Of a stretch of DNA of 29,724 nucleotides, positions 1 through 9,267 are shown piece by piece. The DNA lies in contig JASJBO010000096.1 in the NCBI GenBank assembly GCA_030066475.1, positions 1 to 29,724 of the forward strand, written 5' to 3'. The DNA comes from Myxococcota bacterium. GTDB taxonomy: Bacteria > Myxococcota_A > UBA9160 > PR03. The notes beneath the pieces were generated by a model that saw only the letters and a list, made by a program, of their open reading frames with translations, was not told the origin of the DNA and did no database searches. The translations under genes and the position numbers were made by a program. Within the stretch, counting starts at the first letter, position 1. Each line of letters starts with the position of its first letter.

Positions 1-150
1 CAGCTCGCTGCGCTGGCGCTCGTCCTCGGGCGAGATGTCGGTGATGACGTCCTCGGGACCGCAGTGGCGGGAGAGGGCAATCTCGAGGCTGGTGCCCGCG
101 GTCTTCTTCGTCTTGAGAAAGATGTATCGATAGCGATGGCAGATGATCAC
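1..150 (-). CDS. Sulfotransferase, N-terminal fragment (continues beyond window)
   Basis: Only the first 50 codons are inside the window. The GTG start at 150 follows a purine-rich GGGGGAGGGGGAG stretch that can serve as ribosome binding site. The N-terminus reads MIICHRYRYIFLKTKKTAG followed by TSLEIALSRHC. The lysine-rich KTKKTAGTS loop directly after a short beta strand is the usual place and form of the 5'-phosphosulfate (PAPS) binding loop of Sulfotransfer_2-type carbohydrate sulfotransferases. The 3'-phosphate binding motif lies outside the window, so the acceptor cannot be guessed. It is divergent from the Gfo/Idh-PhyH fusion gene, with 171 bp between the two starts. The family call rests on this one loop; two further, complete sulfotransferases nearby make it more plausible. 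Confidence 0.72.
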   Translation of the reverse strand, partial: MIICHRYRYIFLKTKKTAGTSLEIALSRHCGPEDVITDISPEDERQRSEL

Positions 151-321
151 GGGCTCCCCCTCCCCCCAGGATCTCTCTTCGCCAGGTATTGTGAACCCCG
201 GGGGAGCCGTACACAAGGCTGCGCTTCCTGGAATCGGCGGCTAAGTTGACCGGTTGCCGGAAGCACCGGCCTCCGGGGAGGCGGGGAGCGGGCAACGAGG
301 AGGCGGGGAGGATCGGGCGCC

Positions 322-2202
322 ATGGCGGTCTCTGCGACCGGAGGCTCCATCGGCTGGGGCATCATCGGAGCCGGAGACGTCGTCGACCGCAAGGCGGCCG
401 CGGCGTTCCAGGAGATCCCGGGCACCCACGTGGCCGCGGTGATGCGCCGCTCGGCCGACCAGGTCGAGGAGTTCGCGCGCCGCCACGGGGTCCCCGTCTG
501 GACGACCGACGCCGACGAGGTGATCCACCATCCGGACGTGGACGCGGTCTACGTCGCGACCCCGCCGGACTGCCAGGTGGAGTACGCCCTGGCGGCGTGC
601 GCGGCCGGCAAGCCGTGCCTGGTCGAGAAGCCGGCGGGGCGCTCCGCCCGGGAGTGCCGCCGGATGGTCGACGCCTTCGCGGCCGCCGGGGTGCCGTTCT
701 TCGTGTCCTACTACCGGCGCCACCTGCCCCGCTACCGCAAGGTCAAGGAGATCCTCGACTCGGGCCAGCTCGGCCGCGTCGTGGCGATCCACTACCGCAT
801 GGCCAAGCAGCCGCGCGAGGGCAACTGGCGCCTGTCGCCGCGCGTGTGCGGCGGCGGCCAGTTCTACGACCTGAGCGGCCACATCCTCGACCTGCTCGAC
901 TTCTGGTTCGGCCCGCTCGAGCTGACCGGCAGCGCGGCCACCAACGCGATCCCGCTCCACGAGGCGGAGGACGCGGTGGCGCTCTCCTTCCGCACGCCCG
1001 AGGGCGCCGTGGGCACCGCGACCTGGAACTTCGCGGCGGCGCGCTCGGCCGACGAGCTGGTGATCGAGGGCCTGCAGGGCAGCATCCGGCTCAAGGGTAT
1101 GTCGACCGATGCGCCGGTCCGGGTCGAGCTCACCTCCGCCGCCGCGGTGCTGCGCAGCGAGTCGCGCGAGCAGCGGGCGCTGCGCAAGGTCCAGGAGGCG
1201 CTCAAGCTCCCGTTCCGAAGCAGCCATCGCTTCGACCAGGTGACGCCCCACCGCCCGATGCTCGAGGCGGTGCTCGCGGCGATCCGCCGGGGCGAGCCCG
1301 GCTCCGGTGCCGCGGCGCTGCGCACCACGGAGCTGATGAACCAGGCGCTCGAGGGCTACTACGGCGGGCGCGACGACGACTTCTGGGAGCACCCGGGGCG
1401 CTGGGACAGCCTGCGCGCACGCGCCGCGCGGACGGCGAGCGCGGAGATCGAGGCCCGCTACCGGCTGAGCGACGAGCAGATCCGCTTCTACGAGGAGAAC
1501 GGCTACCTGGGCCCGTTCGAGTGCGAGGGCGACTGGGAGCAGCTCCACGTGCCGCTGAAGAAGGGGCAGAACTTCCACCTGCGCGACGCCGACGTGTTCG
1601 CCGTCTGCACGCACCCCTCGGTGGTGCAGCGGGTCGCGCAGCTGATGGGGACCGACCGCATCGCCTTCTTCAAGAGCCGCTTCGTCGTCAAGGCGCCCCA
1701 CAGCGAGCGCGACGTCGCCTGGCACCAGGACGTCGGACCGACCAACGGCGGCTACTTCCCGGACGGGAGCCCGGTGCCGACCGTGAGCACCTGGATGGCC
1801 CTCGACGAGGTCACGGCCGCGAACGGCGCGATGCAGGTGATCCCGGGCAGCCACCGCGAGCTCGTCGGGGACTTCCACAAGCGCATCCGGGCCGACCTGA
1901 TCGAGAAGGGCGACCTCACCCAGGAGGAGATCGACCGCAGGGCCGTGACCTTCGAGCTGCGGCCCGGCCAGTTCTACATCTTCCACTCCTGGATCCTGCA
2001 CGGGAGCGCCCGCAACGACGCGGACATCCGCCGCGCCGGGCTCAACATGCGCTACGCGCTCGAGGGTCACGACTTCGAGGAAGGCGTCGAGCACTTCCCG
2101 CTGAGCACCCGGGCCGGCAGCGCGCCGGTCGAGCCCGAGGCTCAGCCGTCGAGTGCGGCCAGCTCGGGAGCCGGCTCGGCCGGGCGGATTTCCTTCGGGT
2201 AG
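322..2202 (+). CDS. Gfo/Idh/MocA oxidoreductase fused to PhyH-type Fe(II)/2OG oxygenase
   Basis: A 626-residue two-enzyme protein. Residues about 9-350 are a Gfo/Idh/MocA dehydrogenase: an N-terminal Rossmann motif GIIGAG (13-18) for NAD(P) and the family EKP motif at 102-104, followed by the C-terminal sheet domain. Residues about 385-600 form a phytanoyl-CoA dioxygenase (PhyH) domain with the iron ligands H468 and D470 (WHQD) and distal H560 (LHGS), then an arginine stretch that can bind 2-oxoglutarate. Each half has normal family length, so the gene is a true fusion with no frameshift visible. The ATG at 322 follows GGGGAGG. The 3' end overlaps the convergent sulfotransferase gene by 61 bp. 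Coupling of sugar or polyol oxidation to hydroxylation is inference; substrates are unknown, but the sulfotransferase neighbours suggest glycan or small-molecule tailoring. Confidence 0.9.
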   Translation: MAVSATGGSIGWGIIGAGDVVDRKAAAAFQEIPGTHVAAVMRRSADQVEEFARRHGVPVWTTDADEVIHHPDVDAVYVATPPDCQVEYALAACAAGKPCLVEKPAGRSARECRRMVDAFAAAGVPFFVSYYRRHLPRYRKVKEILDSGQLGRVVAIHYRMAKQPREGNWRLSPRVCGGGQFYDLSGHILDLLDFWFGPLELTGSAATNAIPLHEAEDAVALSFRTPEGAVGTATWNFAAARSADELVIEGLQGSIRLKGMSTDAPVRVELTSAAAVLRSESREQRALRKVQEALKLPFRSSHRFDQVTPHRPMLEAVLAAIRRGEPGSGAAALRTTELMNQALEGYYGGRDDDFWEHPGRWDSLRARAARTASAEIEARYRLSDEQIRFYEENGYLGPFECEGDWEQLHVPLKKGQNFHLRDADVFAVCTHPSVVQRVAQLMGTDRIAFFKSRFVVKAPHSERDVAWHQDVGPTNGGYFPDGSPVPTVSTWMALDEVTAANGAMQVIPGSHRELVGDFHKRIRADLIEKGDLTQEEIDRRAVTFELRPGQFYIFHSWILHGSARNDADIRRAGLNMRYALEGHDFEEGVEHFPLSTRAGSAPVEPEAQPSSAASSGAGSAGRISFG

Positions 2203-2873
2203 TCGAAGCGCCGGAAGTCCTCGTCGAAGAGCGCGTCGACGATCTGCTTCGACTCGTCGCAGTAGTAGGACGAGAAGTGGCGGTGGCGCGTCGCGTTGAC
2301 CCAGGGCAGCTCGACCCCCTCCAGTCCCAGCTCCCGGACCACGCGCCGGAAGTCGGCATCCAGGCTCTCGAAGCGGCCGGTGAAGTCGGGATCGGTGTGC
2401 TCCAGCCAGCGGAGCTGCGGATTGCAGAGCCCGAGACCCACCAGCTTGTGCACCCCCACCGGCTCGAGCTTCGTGTCGGCGACCAGTCGCCAGAAGTCGA
2501 GGAAGCTCATCTCCCGGGGCACGTACTCCTTCTTGTTGAGGAAGAAGAACAGCGAGACGGCCCGGTCGTACGGATCGCGCACGAAGCAGAACTTGTAGGC
2601 GCTCTCGTCGAACTCGCGCGAGACCAGGCCCGCGTCGACGAGCCGGCCGTAGTCCATGTGCTTGAAGCTCACCAGGCCGCGCTGCGGGAAGGTCCAGCGC
2701 ACCGCATCGGGCGACTTGAGCCGGTAGCAGCCGGCCTCGCGCAACGCGAAGTACACGCTCTTGCCGGCGGTCTTCGGCACCCACAGGAAGACGGCGTTGC
2801 GCACGTGGTGCGACCGGGACGCGTGCCTCCAGTAGTCGAAGCCGGTGCGCTCTCGGATCAGTCTACGCAGCAT
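2142..2873 (-). CDS. Sulfotransferase family 2 protein
   Basis: A 243-residue complete PAPS-dependent sulfotransferase. The 5'-phosphosulfate loop is PKTAGKS at 33-39 and the 3'-phosphate loop is RDPYDRAVS at 99-107, in the spacing usual for Sulfotransfer_2 (carbohydrate sulfotransferase) proteins. There is no signal peptide or obvious membrane segment, so it is probably cytoplasmic. The aromatic-rich segment after the second motif and the DYP segment near residue 223 are typical of the family. It lies 45 bp downstream of the MsbA-like transporter on the same strand, probably in one transcript, which suggests that a sulfated lipid or lipid-linked glycan is made and flipped. The ATG at 2873 has only a weak Shine-Dalgarno, consistent with translation in an operon. 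Its 3' end overlaps the fusion gene on the other strand. Confidence 0.9.
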   Translation of the reverse strand: MLRRLIRERTGFDYWRHASRSHHVRNAVFLWVPKTAGKSVYFALREAGCYRLKSPDAVRWTFPQRGLVSFKHMDYGRLVDAGLVSREFDESAYKFCFVRDPYDRAVSLFFFLNKKEYVPREMSFLDFWRLVADTKLEPVGVHKLVGLGLCNPQLRWLEHTDPDFTGRFESLDADFRRVVRELGLEGVELPWVNATRHRHFSSYYCDESKQIVDALFDEDFRRFDYPKEIRPAEPAPELAALDG

Positions 2874-2918
2874 GGTGTGTCTCTCGGCCCGGGGGACGCC
2901 GGAACATAACGAACCCGC

Positions 2919-4649
<1,731 letters not shown>

Positions 4650-4762
4650 CGCGAGAGAGCCTAGCGGCCCGGGCGATCCGGGCCGCGGGAGAGCGAAAAC
4701 CGGACGAAAACCGGGCTTGACGGGCCCGCTGCGGAGTATGAGCCTTCTCCCCGAGGCCGTTC

Positions 4763-4771
4763 GGAGGGGGG
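4763..4771 (+). promoter_or_regulatory. Shine-Dalgarno that sets the GTG start at 4777
   Basis: GGAGGGGGG ends five bases before the GTG at 4777. An in-frame ATG at 4738 lacks any comparable site, so the GTG is preferred as start of the 2OG-Fe(II) oxygenase. Confidence 0.6.
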
Positions 4772-4776
4772 GCGTC

Positions 4777-5649
4777 GTGGAGGGTTCCGTGGCACGCGTC
4801 GAGAGCATCCTGGGGTCGATCGGGCCCGAGGACATCCAGGACCTGGGCTTCCCGGCCGTCATCAAGCCCCAGGCGCTGTCCCGGGACTACTACGAGGCCC
4901 TGGACCGCGCCTTCCCGCCGCTCGAGAAGGTCACCGGGGGCGCTCCGGTCGCGAGCAACACCCGGCACCGGCTGGTGGCGCGGGACTGCCTCGCGGACCC
5001 CGAGGTGCCCGAGATCTGGCGCGATTTCGTGCGCTACCACACCTCCGAGGCGTTCTTCCGCGAGTTCTGCCGGATGTTCGGGGACCACGTGCGCCGCACC
5101 CACCCCCGGTTCGAGGAGAACTTCGGCAAGCCCCTCGAGGAGTTCTCGGTCGGCCTGCGGCACGGCGGCAAGGCCGACGACGAGGGCAACCGCTCCCACG
5201 ACATCGTGCTCGACGTCCAGTTCGGCTGGAACAGCCCGAACACCGAGGTCAGCACGGTCCGGGGGCCGCATCTCGACAGTCCGATCAAGCTGCTGACCGG
5301 CCTGCTCTACTTCCGGGACGAGGACGACGACTCCGAGGGCGCCGACCTCGAGTTCCACCACCTGCGGCAGGGCCGCTACCCGAAGCCCAAGGCCGCGCGC
5401 ATCGATCCGGACACGGTCGAGCCCTATCTGCACGTCCCCTACGCCGCGAACACCCTGGTGTTCTTCATCAACTCGCCGCTGGCCGTCCACGGGGTGACCC
5501 CCCGCTCGGTGACCGACCGGCCGCGGCGCTTCATGAACTTCGTGGGCGAGTGCTACCTGGGACGAACGCCCGACTTCTTCATCGCGCCCGAGACGCGGAG
5601 CCCGTACGCCTGGCGCCAGCTGGTGCGCGCCGTGAAGCGCCGGCTCTGA
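4777..5649 (+). CDS. 2-oxoglutarate/Fe(II)-dependent oxygenase
   Basis: A 290-residue protein with the double-stranded beta-helix metal triad: H165 and D167 in the PHLDSPIKLLTGLLYF stretch, distal H238 in AVHGVTPRS, and an arginine cluster about ten residues later that can hold the 2-oxoglutarate carboxylate. The GLLYFRDEDDD and ADLEFHHL segments resemble prolyl-4-hydroxylase-like 2OG oxygenases that act on small molecules or glycans. The start is the GTG at 4777, placed by a strong Shine-Dalgarno; ATG 4738 would add 13 residues. The gene diverges from the ABC transporter and is followed after only 25 bp by a sulfotransferase on the same strand, so hydroxylation and sulfation may act in sequence. 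The substrate is unknown. It is distinct in sequence from the PhyH domain of the nearby fusion. Confidence 0.82.
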   Translation: MEGSVARVESILGSIGPEDIQDLGFPAVIKPQALSRDYYEALDRAFPPLEKVTGGAPVASNTRHRLVARDCLADPEVPEIWRDFVRYHTSEAFFREFCRMFGDHVRRTHPRFEENFGKPLEEFSVGLRHGGKADDEGNRSHDIVLDVQFGWNSPNTEVSTVRGPHLDSPIKLLTGLLYFRDEDDDSEGADLEFHHLRQGRYPKPKAARIDPDTVEPYLHVPYAANTLVFFINSPLAVHGVTPRSVTDRPRRFMNFVGECYLGRTPDFFIAPETRSPYAWRQLVRAVKRRL

Positions 5650-5674
5650 TCGAGCGCGCCCAGAGCGAAGCGGC

Positions 5675-6514
5675 GTGATCCAGAGCGGGAAGGACGCCTG
5701 GAAGCGGGCGCGTTTCTACGGGCGGCTCCTCACCGCCCGCCGGCGCTCGCTGCCCGACGTCGTGATCCTGGGGGCGATGCGGGCGGGCACCACCTCGTTG
5801 CTGCGCTGGCTCGCCCAGCATCCGCACATCCGGCGCTCCCGGAAGAAGGAGGTCCACTACTTCGACGTGAACTTCCATCGGGGCGAGCTGTGGTACCGCG
5901 CCCACTTCCCGCGGATCGACGCCGCCGACACGGGGACGCGGATCCTCGAGTCCTCGCCGTACTACCTGTTCCATCCCCTGGCGCCCGAGCGGCTGGCCGC
6001 CACGCTGCCGGAGGCGAAGCTGGTCGCGTTGCTGCGCAACCCCGTGGACCGGGCGCTCTCGCACTACTACCACGAGATCCGCAAGGGGCGCGAGGAGCTG
6101 GACGTCCTGGCGGCCATGCAGATCGAGGAGGAGCGGCTCGCCGGCGAAGAGGAGCGCCTCCTCCGCGACGGGAGCTACGTGAGCCGCCCGCACCGGCGCT
6201 TCTCGTACAAGGCACGCGGCATCTACGTCGCGCAGCTCCGGCGCTGGGAGCCGTGGCTGCGCGACGGACGCCTCCGCCTGATCCAGAGCGAGGACCTGTA
6301 CCGGGACCCGGGCCGCGTGCTGGGCGAGCTGTTCGAGTTCGTCGGCGTCGACCCCGACCACCGCCCCCCCGACCTGCGCCCGCGCAACGTGGGCGGCTAC
6401 CCGCGCGAGAAGGTGGGCGGCGAGGTCCTGGAGTATCTCGCCGAGTTCTTCCGCCCGCACAACGCCGAGCTCGAGGACTTCCTCGGCCGAGACTTCGGCT
6501 GGAACGCTCTATAG
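5675..6514 (+). CDS. Sulfotransferase (Sulfotransfer_1, heparan N-sulfotransferase-like)
   Basis: A 279-residue cytoplasmic PAPS sulfotransferase. The 5'-phosphosulfate loop is GAMRAGTTSLLRWL (33-46) and the 3'-phosphate loop is RNPVDRALSHYYHE (121-134), both close to those of NDST/heparan-sulfate-type bacterial sulfotransferases. The KEVHYFD segment (about 58-64), with the acceptor-activating E or H, and the C-terminal FFRPHNAELEDFLGRDFGW, are also typical of this subgroup. It begins with GTG at 5675 since the next ATG falls inside the PAPS loop. It follows the 2OG oxygenase by 25 bp and precedes the GIY-YIG gene by 10 bp, so the three look cotranscribed. It is clearly different from the PKTAGKS-type sulfotransferase at 2142-2873, so the cluster probably sulfates more than one position or acceptor. 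Confidence 0.92.
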   Translation: MIQSGKDAWKRARFYGRLLTARRRSLPDVVILGAMRAGTTSLLRWLAQHPHIRRSRKKEVHYFDVNFHRGELWYRAHFPRIDAADTGTRILESSPYYLFHPLAPERLAATLPEAKLVALLRNPVDRALSHYYHEIRKGREELDVLAAMQIEEERLAGEEERLLRDGSYVSRPHRRFSYKARGIYVAQLRRWEPWLRDGRLRLIQSEDLYRDPGRVLGELFEFVGVDPDHRPPDLRPRNVGGYPREKVGGEVLEYLAEFFRPHNAELEDFLGRDFGWNAL

Positions 6515-6524
6515 TCCGGGCGGG

Positions 6525-7361
6525 GTGGGACTGCGGCGCTTCGATCGGAAGTTCGGGGCGCAGCTCGTGCGCGAGCTGCCGGACGCGCCGGGCGTGTACC
6601 TGTTCAAGGACGCGGGCGGGCGCGTGCTCTACGCCGGCAAGGCGAAGAGCCTGCGGCGGCGGCTCGCCAGCTACCGGAACGCCAGTCGGCGCAAGGCGCA
6701 CCGCAAGATGCGGACCCTGGTGCGCGAGGCGGCGTCCCTGGAGGTGCGGCACCAGCCCAGCGAGCGCGCGGCGCTGATCCTCGAGAACGAGCTGATCCGC
6801 ACGCTGCGCCCCCCGTACAACGTCGACGGCGCCTACTCGTTCCTCTACCCCGCGATCGGGCTCGGCGGCGACGCGCGCCAGGCGCTGCTGTGCTTCACGA
6901 CCCACCCGGACGCCTGGGACGCGCTGGGGCTCGACTGGTTCGGCGTGTTCCGCTCGCGGCCGCGGGCCCTCGAGGCGTTCGAGGCGCTCGCCGCGCTGCT
7001 CGGCCGGGCCGGCCACCGCGAGCCGCGCAAGCGCCTCCCCGAGGCGCCGCGGCTGCGCGGCTCGCGCCTCGCGGGCTTCCGTCGCGTCGACGCGGACTGG
7101 CTCGCCTCGACGCGTCGTTTCCTGGCGGGGGAGTCCGACGCACTGCTCGCCGAGCTGGCGCTGCACCTGCTCGAGAGGCCGGACGCGCGTCGCGAGGCGG
7201 ACGCGGTAGGGGACGAGCTGCGCTGCCTCGAGGCCTTCTTCCGCGGCGACCTCACCGCCCTGCGCGACGCGCTGCGCGCCTCCGGGCGCGGGGGCCACTT
7301 CGTCGGCCAGGACGAGCGGGACACGCTGTTCCTCGCCAGCAGACGTGACGGAGGGGAGTGA
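6525..7361 (+). CDS. GIY-YIG nuclease-domain protein (UvrC N-terminal-like)
   Basis: A 278-residue protein whose first 100 residues are a GIY-YIG domain like the UvrC N-terminus: GVY (23-25), YAG (36-38) followed by KAKSLRRRL with the conserved arginine, and a catalytic glutamate at E87 (ILENELI). In UvrC this half makes the 3' incision. The UvrBC contact region, the C-terminal RNase H-like nuclease and the HhH domain of full UvrC are absent; instead there is an alanine/arginine-rich helical domain (100-278) that I do not recognise. It resembles the stand-alone UvrC-N-like proteins (Cho and epsilon-associated types), but without the exonuclease domain. GTG at 6525 is the start, 10 bp after the sulfotransferase stop. 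Its presence in a sulfation transcript is odd and may be only positional. Confidence 0.8.
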   Translation: MGLRRFDRKFGAQLVRELPDAPGVYLFKDAGGRVLYAGKAKSLRRRLASYRNASRRKAHRKMRTLVREAASLEVRHQPSERAALILENELIRTLRPPYNVDGAYSFLYPAIGLGGDARQALLCFTTHPDAWDALGLDWFGVFRSRPRALEAFEALAALLGRAGHREPRKRLPEAPRLRGSRLAGFRRVDADWLASTRRFLAGESDALLAELALHLLERPDARREADAVGDELRCLEAFFRGDLTALRDALRASGRGGHFVGQDERDTLFLASRRDGGE

Positions 7362-7389
7362 TAAACTCCTGCCCTCGATGGGAGGGACC

Positions 7390-7947
7390 ATGTGCACCGG
7401 CTTCGCGCGGAACGGAATCATCGCGGCCCTGACAGGCCTCGCGGCCCTGACCCTGGCCGGCCCGGCGGCGGCGCAGGCCGTGAAGGCCTTCCAGCTGGTC
7501 GGCTTCACCAGCGCCACCCGCAACGGCGGCAAGGGCGTCGTCGACTTCACCCGCACCTGCCAGCTCGAGTTCGAGGCGAGCCGCATGTGCACGAGCACCG
7601 AGGTGATGCAGACCGTGGACTTCCCCGAGCTCACCTCCAACGCCTGGGTGCGGCCGGTGTTCTCCCCGCTCACCGGGGGCGCCACCAACCTCACCGTGCT
7701 GGACGCGTCGGGCGTAATGAGCGGGGACGACGGCGACCTGTCGTGCAGCGGATGGCGACGAAACGCCAGCGACGCCAGCGGCCTCACGGTCGACAAGGAC
7801 GGCCTGTTCGAGGCCAGGGCCTGCAACGAGGGCCGCCGCATCGCCTGCTGTGCGCTGATCCCGGTTCCCGAGCCCTCGATGTCGATGCTCCAGGGCGCGG
7901 CCGCCACCACGCTCGCCGCCACCAGCATCCTGAAGGGGCGCCCCTGA
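7390..7947 (+). CDS. Exported cysteine-rich protein with PEP-CTERM-like tail
   Basis: A 185-residue protein. An N-terminal signal peptide (about 1-29) has a short charged end, the hydrophobic core IIAALTGLAALTLAG and an AAAQA cleavage region. The mature part has paired cysteines (CQLEFEASRMC and later C, CN, ACC), an arrangement suggesting a disulfide-stabilised fold of secreted proteins. The C-terminus has VPEPS (159-163), then a weakly hydrophobic stretch and a basic end KGRP. That matches the three-part plan of PEP-CTERM sorting tails, although the helix is poor. ATG 7390 is chosen over an upstream GTG because of GGAGGG three bases before it and because the signal peptide starts there. Sorting would need an exosortase, which is not in the window. 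No enzymatic motif is visible, so the function is unknown. Confidence 0.72.
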   Translation: MCTGFARNGIIAALTGLAALTLAGPAAAQAVKAFQLVGFTSATRNGGKGVVDFTRTCQLEFEASRMCTSTEVMQTVDFPELTSNAWVRPVFSPLTGGATNLTVLDASGVMSGDDGDLSCSGWRRNASDASGLTVDKDGLFEARACNEGRRIACCALIPVPEPSMSMLQGAAATTLAATSILKGRP

Positions 7948-7982
7948 GGACCGCCCTCGCCTCGGCCTCCCTCAGCGGGCGC
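7938..7982. terminator. Hairpin across both stop codons of a convergent pair
   Basis: GCGCCCCTGAGG (7938-7949) pairs with CCTCAGCGGGCGC (7970-7982) through 12 base pairs with one bulged base, loop about 20 nt. It contains the TGA of the exported protein and the stop of the phosphodiesterase on the other strand. No T-run follows on either side, so it is a candidate bidirectional terminator or mRNA 3'-end stabiliser only. Confidence 0.45.
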
Positions 7983-8742
7983 GCGGCGCCAGCCCGGCGC
8001 GGCGGGCGGCGGCGAGCCCGGCCTCCACGTCGTCGACCAGCAGGAAGTCGACCCCCGTCGCGAAGAGCGCGTCGAGATCGGGCTCGTCGGGCGCGCAGCA
8101 GTGGTTCACGCGCAGCCCCGCGGCGTGCGCGCGCGTCACCAGCTCGGGCTCCGGTGCCCCGCGCAGGTAGTGGAGCTGCACGAAGTCGGCACCGGTGGCG
8201 AGGGCGTGCTCGAGGTAGCGGGCGCGGGTCTCCTGGCGCACCAGATTGCACACCAGCACCTCGGGATGGACCCGCCGCGCCTGGCGGGCGGCGGCGTTGC
8301 CGCAGGCCACGAAGGCCTGGTGCAGCCGGTCGTGGCGCGCCAGCGCGGCCGCGACGTCCCCCGCAACCGGCTCGCCGCGCTTGATCTGGACGTTGATCCA
8401 CAGGTCGCGCGGCAGCGCTTCGAGCGCCTCGTCGAGGGTGGGAATGCGCTCGCCGGCGAACTCGGGGCCCCGGTGCCGGCCCGCATCGAGCCGGCGCAGC
8501 TCGGCGAGCGGCAGGTCGGCCACGAGTCCGCTGCCGTCGGTGGTGCGGTCGACGGACTCGTCGTGCATCAGCACGATCGCGCCGTCCGCGGCGCGGCGCA
8601 CGTCGAACTCGACCTGGTGCGCGCCGAGCGCGGCCGCCGCGCGCAGCGCCGCGACGGTGTTCTCGGGCTGCGACCGCGAGGCCCCGCGGTGCGCCGCGAC
8701 GCCGCGAGGGGGCAGCGCCTCGCCGGCCCGGCCCGAGCTCAC
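7972..8742 (-). CDS. Glycerophosphodiester phosphodiesterase family protein
   Basis: A 256-residue GDPD-type TIM-barrel enzyme. The catalytic N-terminal motif AHRGASRSQPENT is followed by EFDVRRAADGAIVLMHDESVD-type metal and base residues (E, D, H), and the C-terminal strand GVDFLLVDD closes the barrel. Such enzymes split glycerophosphodiesters into glycerol-3-phosphate and an alcohol; members of the superfamily also include sphingomyelinase D-like phospholipases, so the true substrate could be another phosphodiester lipid. There is no signal peptide. The start is the GTG at 8742, which overlaps the stop of the upstream membrane-anchored gene in a GTGA arrangement, so the two are translationally coupled. 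A much longer open frame on this strand upstream is only antisense coding shadow. Confidence 0.88.
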   Translation of the reverse strand: MSSGRAGEALPPRGVAAHRGASRSQPENTVAALRAAAALGAHQVEFDVRRAADGAIVLMHDESVDRTTDGSGLVADLPLAELRRLDAGRHRGPEFAGERIPTLDEALEALPRDLWINVQIKRGEPVAGDVAAALARHDRLHQAFVACGNAAARQARRVHPEVLVCNLVRQETRARYLEHALATGADFVQLHYLRGAPEPELVTRAHAAGLRVNHCCAPDEPDLDALFATGVDFLLVDDVEAGLAAARRAGLAPRAR

Positions 8743-9167
8743 GAGCCCGGCGCCGGCTCCAGGCGGACGGCCCGGGTGGCGTCGCCGTCGGGAGCCAGCA
8801 CGCGCACCCACCAGTCGGCGATGCCGTACTTGTCGCGCAGCAGGCGGTCGATCGACGGGTGCGGCCCGGACACCGGCGACGCGACGTAGTCGCGCGTCTC
8901 GCCGCCTCGCTCGAGCCGCACGTGCGGGTCGGCGTGGAGCCCGTCCATCCAGCGCGAGCCGAGGTTGCCGTGCAGCCAGGCGCGACCCTCGTGATCGACC
9001 ACCCAGAGCCGCGCCTGGTTCCAGACCCCGTCGGGTGCGCGGGTGTGGAGCACCACCACCTCCCTGCCCATCTCGATCAGGGCCAGGTGGCCGGCGGCCA
9101 GGGCGACGGCCAGGAAGACGCCGATCCAGAGGAGTCTCGCGACGCGTCTCACGGCGGCGGCGAGCAT
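8739..9167 (-). CDS. Membrane-anchored small protein, possible DUF385/nitroreductase-like split barrel
   Basis: A 142-residue protein. An N-terminal helix (about 10-30, LLWIGVFLAVALAAGHLAL) is a signal anchor. The soluble part alternates short beta strands, with VVVLHTRAPDGVWNQARLWV and WLHGNLGSRWMDGLHADPHV followed by a charged stretch. That resembles the split beta-barrel of deazaflavin-dependent nitroreductase/FMN-binding proteins, a tentative call from pattern alone. The ATG at 9167 precedes the anchor; an open frame extends upstream but codes low-complexity residues. Its stop overlaps the GTG of the phosphodiesterase, implying coupled expression. It diverges from the GPH symporter, with 100 bp between the starts. 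Confidence 0.6.
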   Translation of the reverse strand: MLAAAVRRVARLLWIGVFLAVALAAGHLALIEMGREVVVLHTRAPDGVWNQARLWVVDHEGRAWLHGNLGSRWMDGLHADPHVRLERGGETRDYVASPVSGPHPSIDRLLRDKYGIADWWVRVLAPDGDATRAVRLEPAPGS

Positions 9168-9267
9168 AGCGGAGCGGCGCGACGCCGAGGCCGGGCCGCA
9201 CGCTATCGTCGCCGGGCGCCGAGTCCGATCGGAGTGGCGACCCTCGAGCCTTGGAGACCCCCAGCGA

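Noticed and set aside
151..321. A small gene or RNA in the first divergent gap
   Set aside because: Short frames exist but none has a ribosome binding site with a sensible peptide. TTGACC at 245-250 has no matching -10 box.
4717..4742. TTGACG ... TATGAG as a sigma-70 promoter between the ABC transporter and the 2OG oxygenase
   Set aside because: The spacing is 14 bases, too short for a normal promoter, and the second box covers the alternative ATG. A promoter must be in this divergent gap, but I cannot place it.
4650..4865. Longer N-terminus of the ABC transporter up to 4865
   Set aside because: The extra 72 residues are Pro/Arg/Ser-rich, have no match to the family and are antisense to the oxygenase coding sequence; ATG 4649 gives the family's length.
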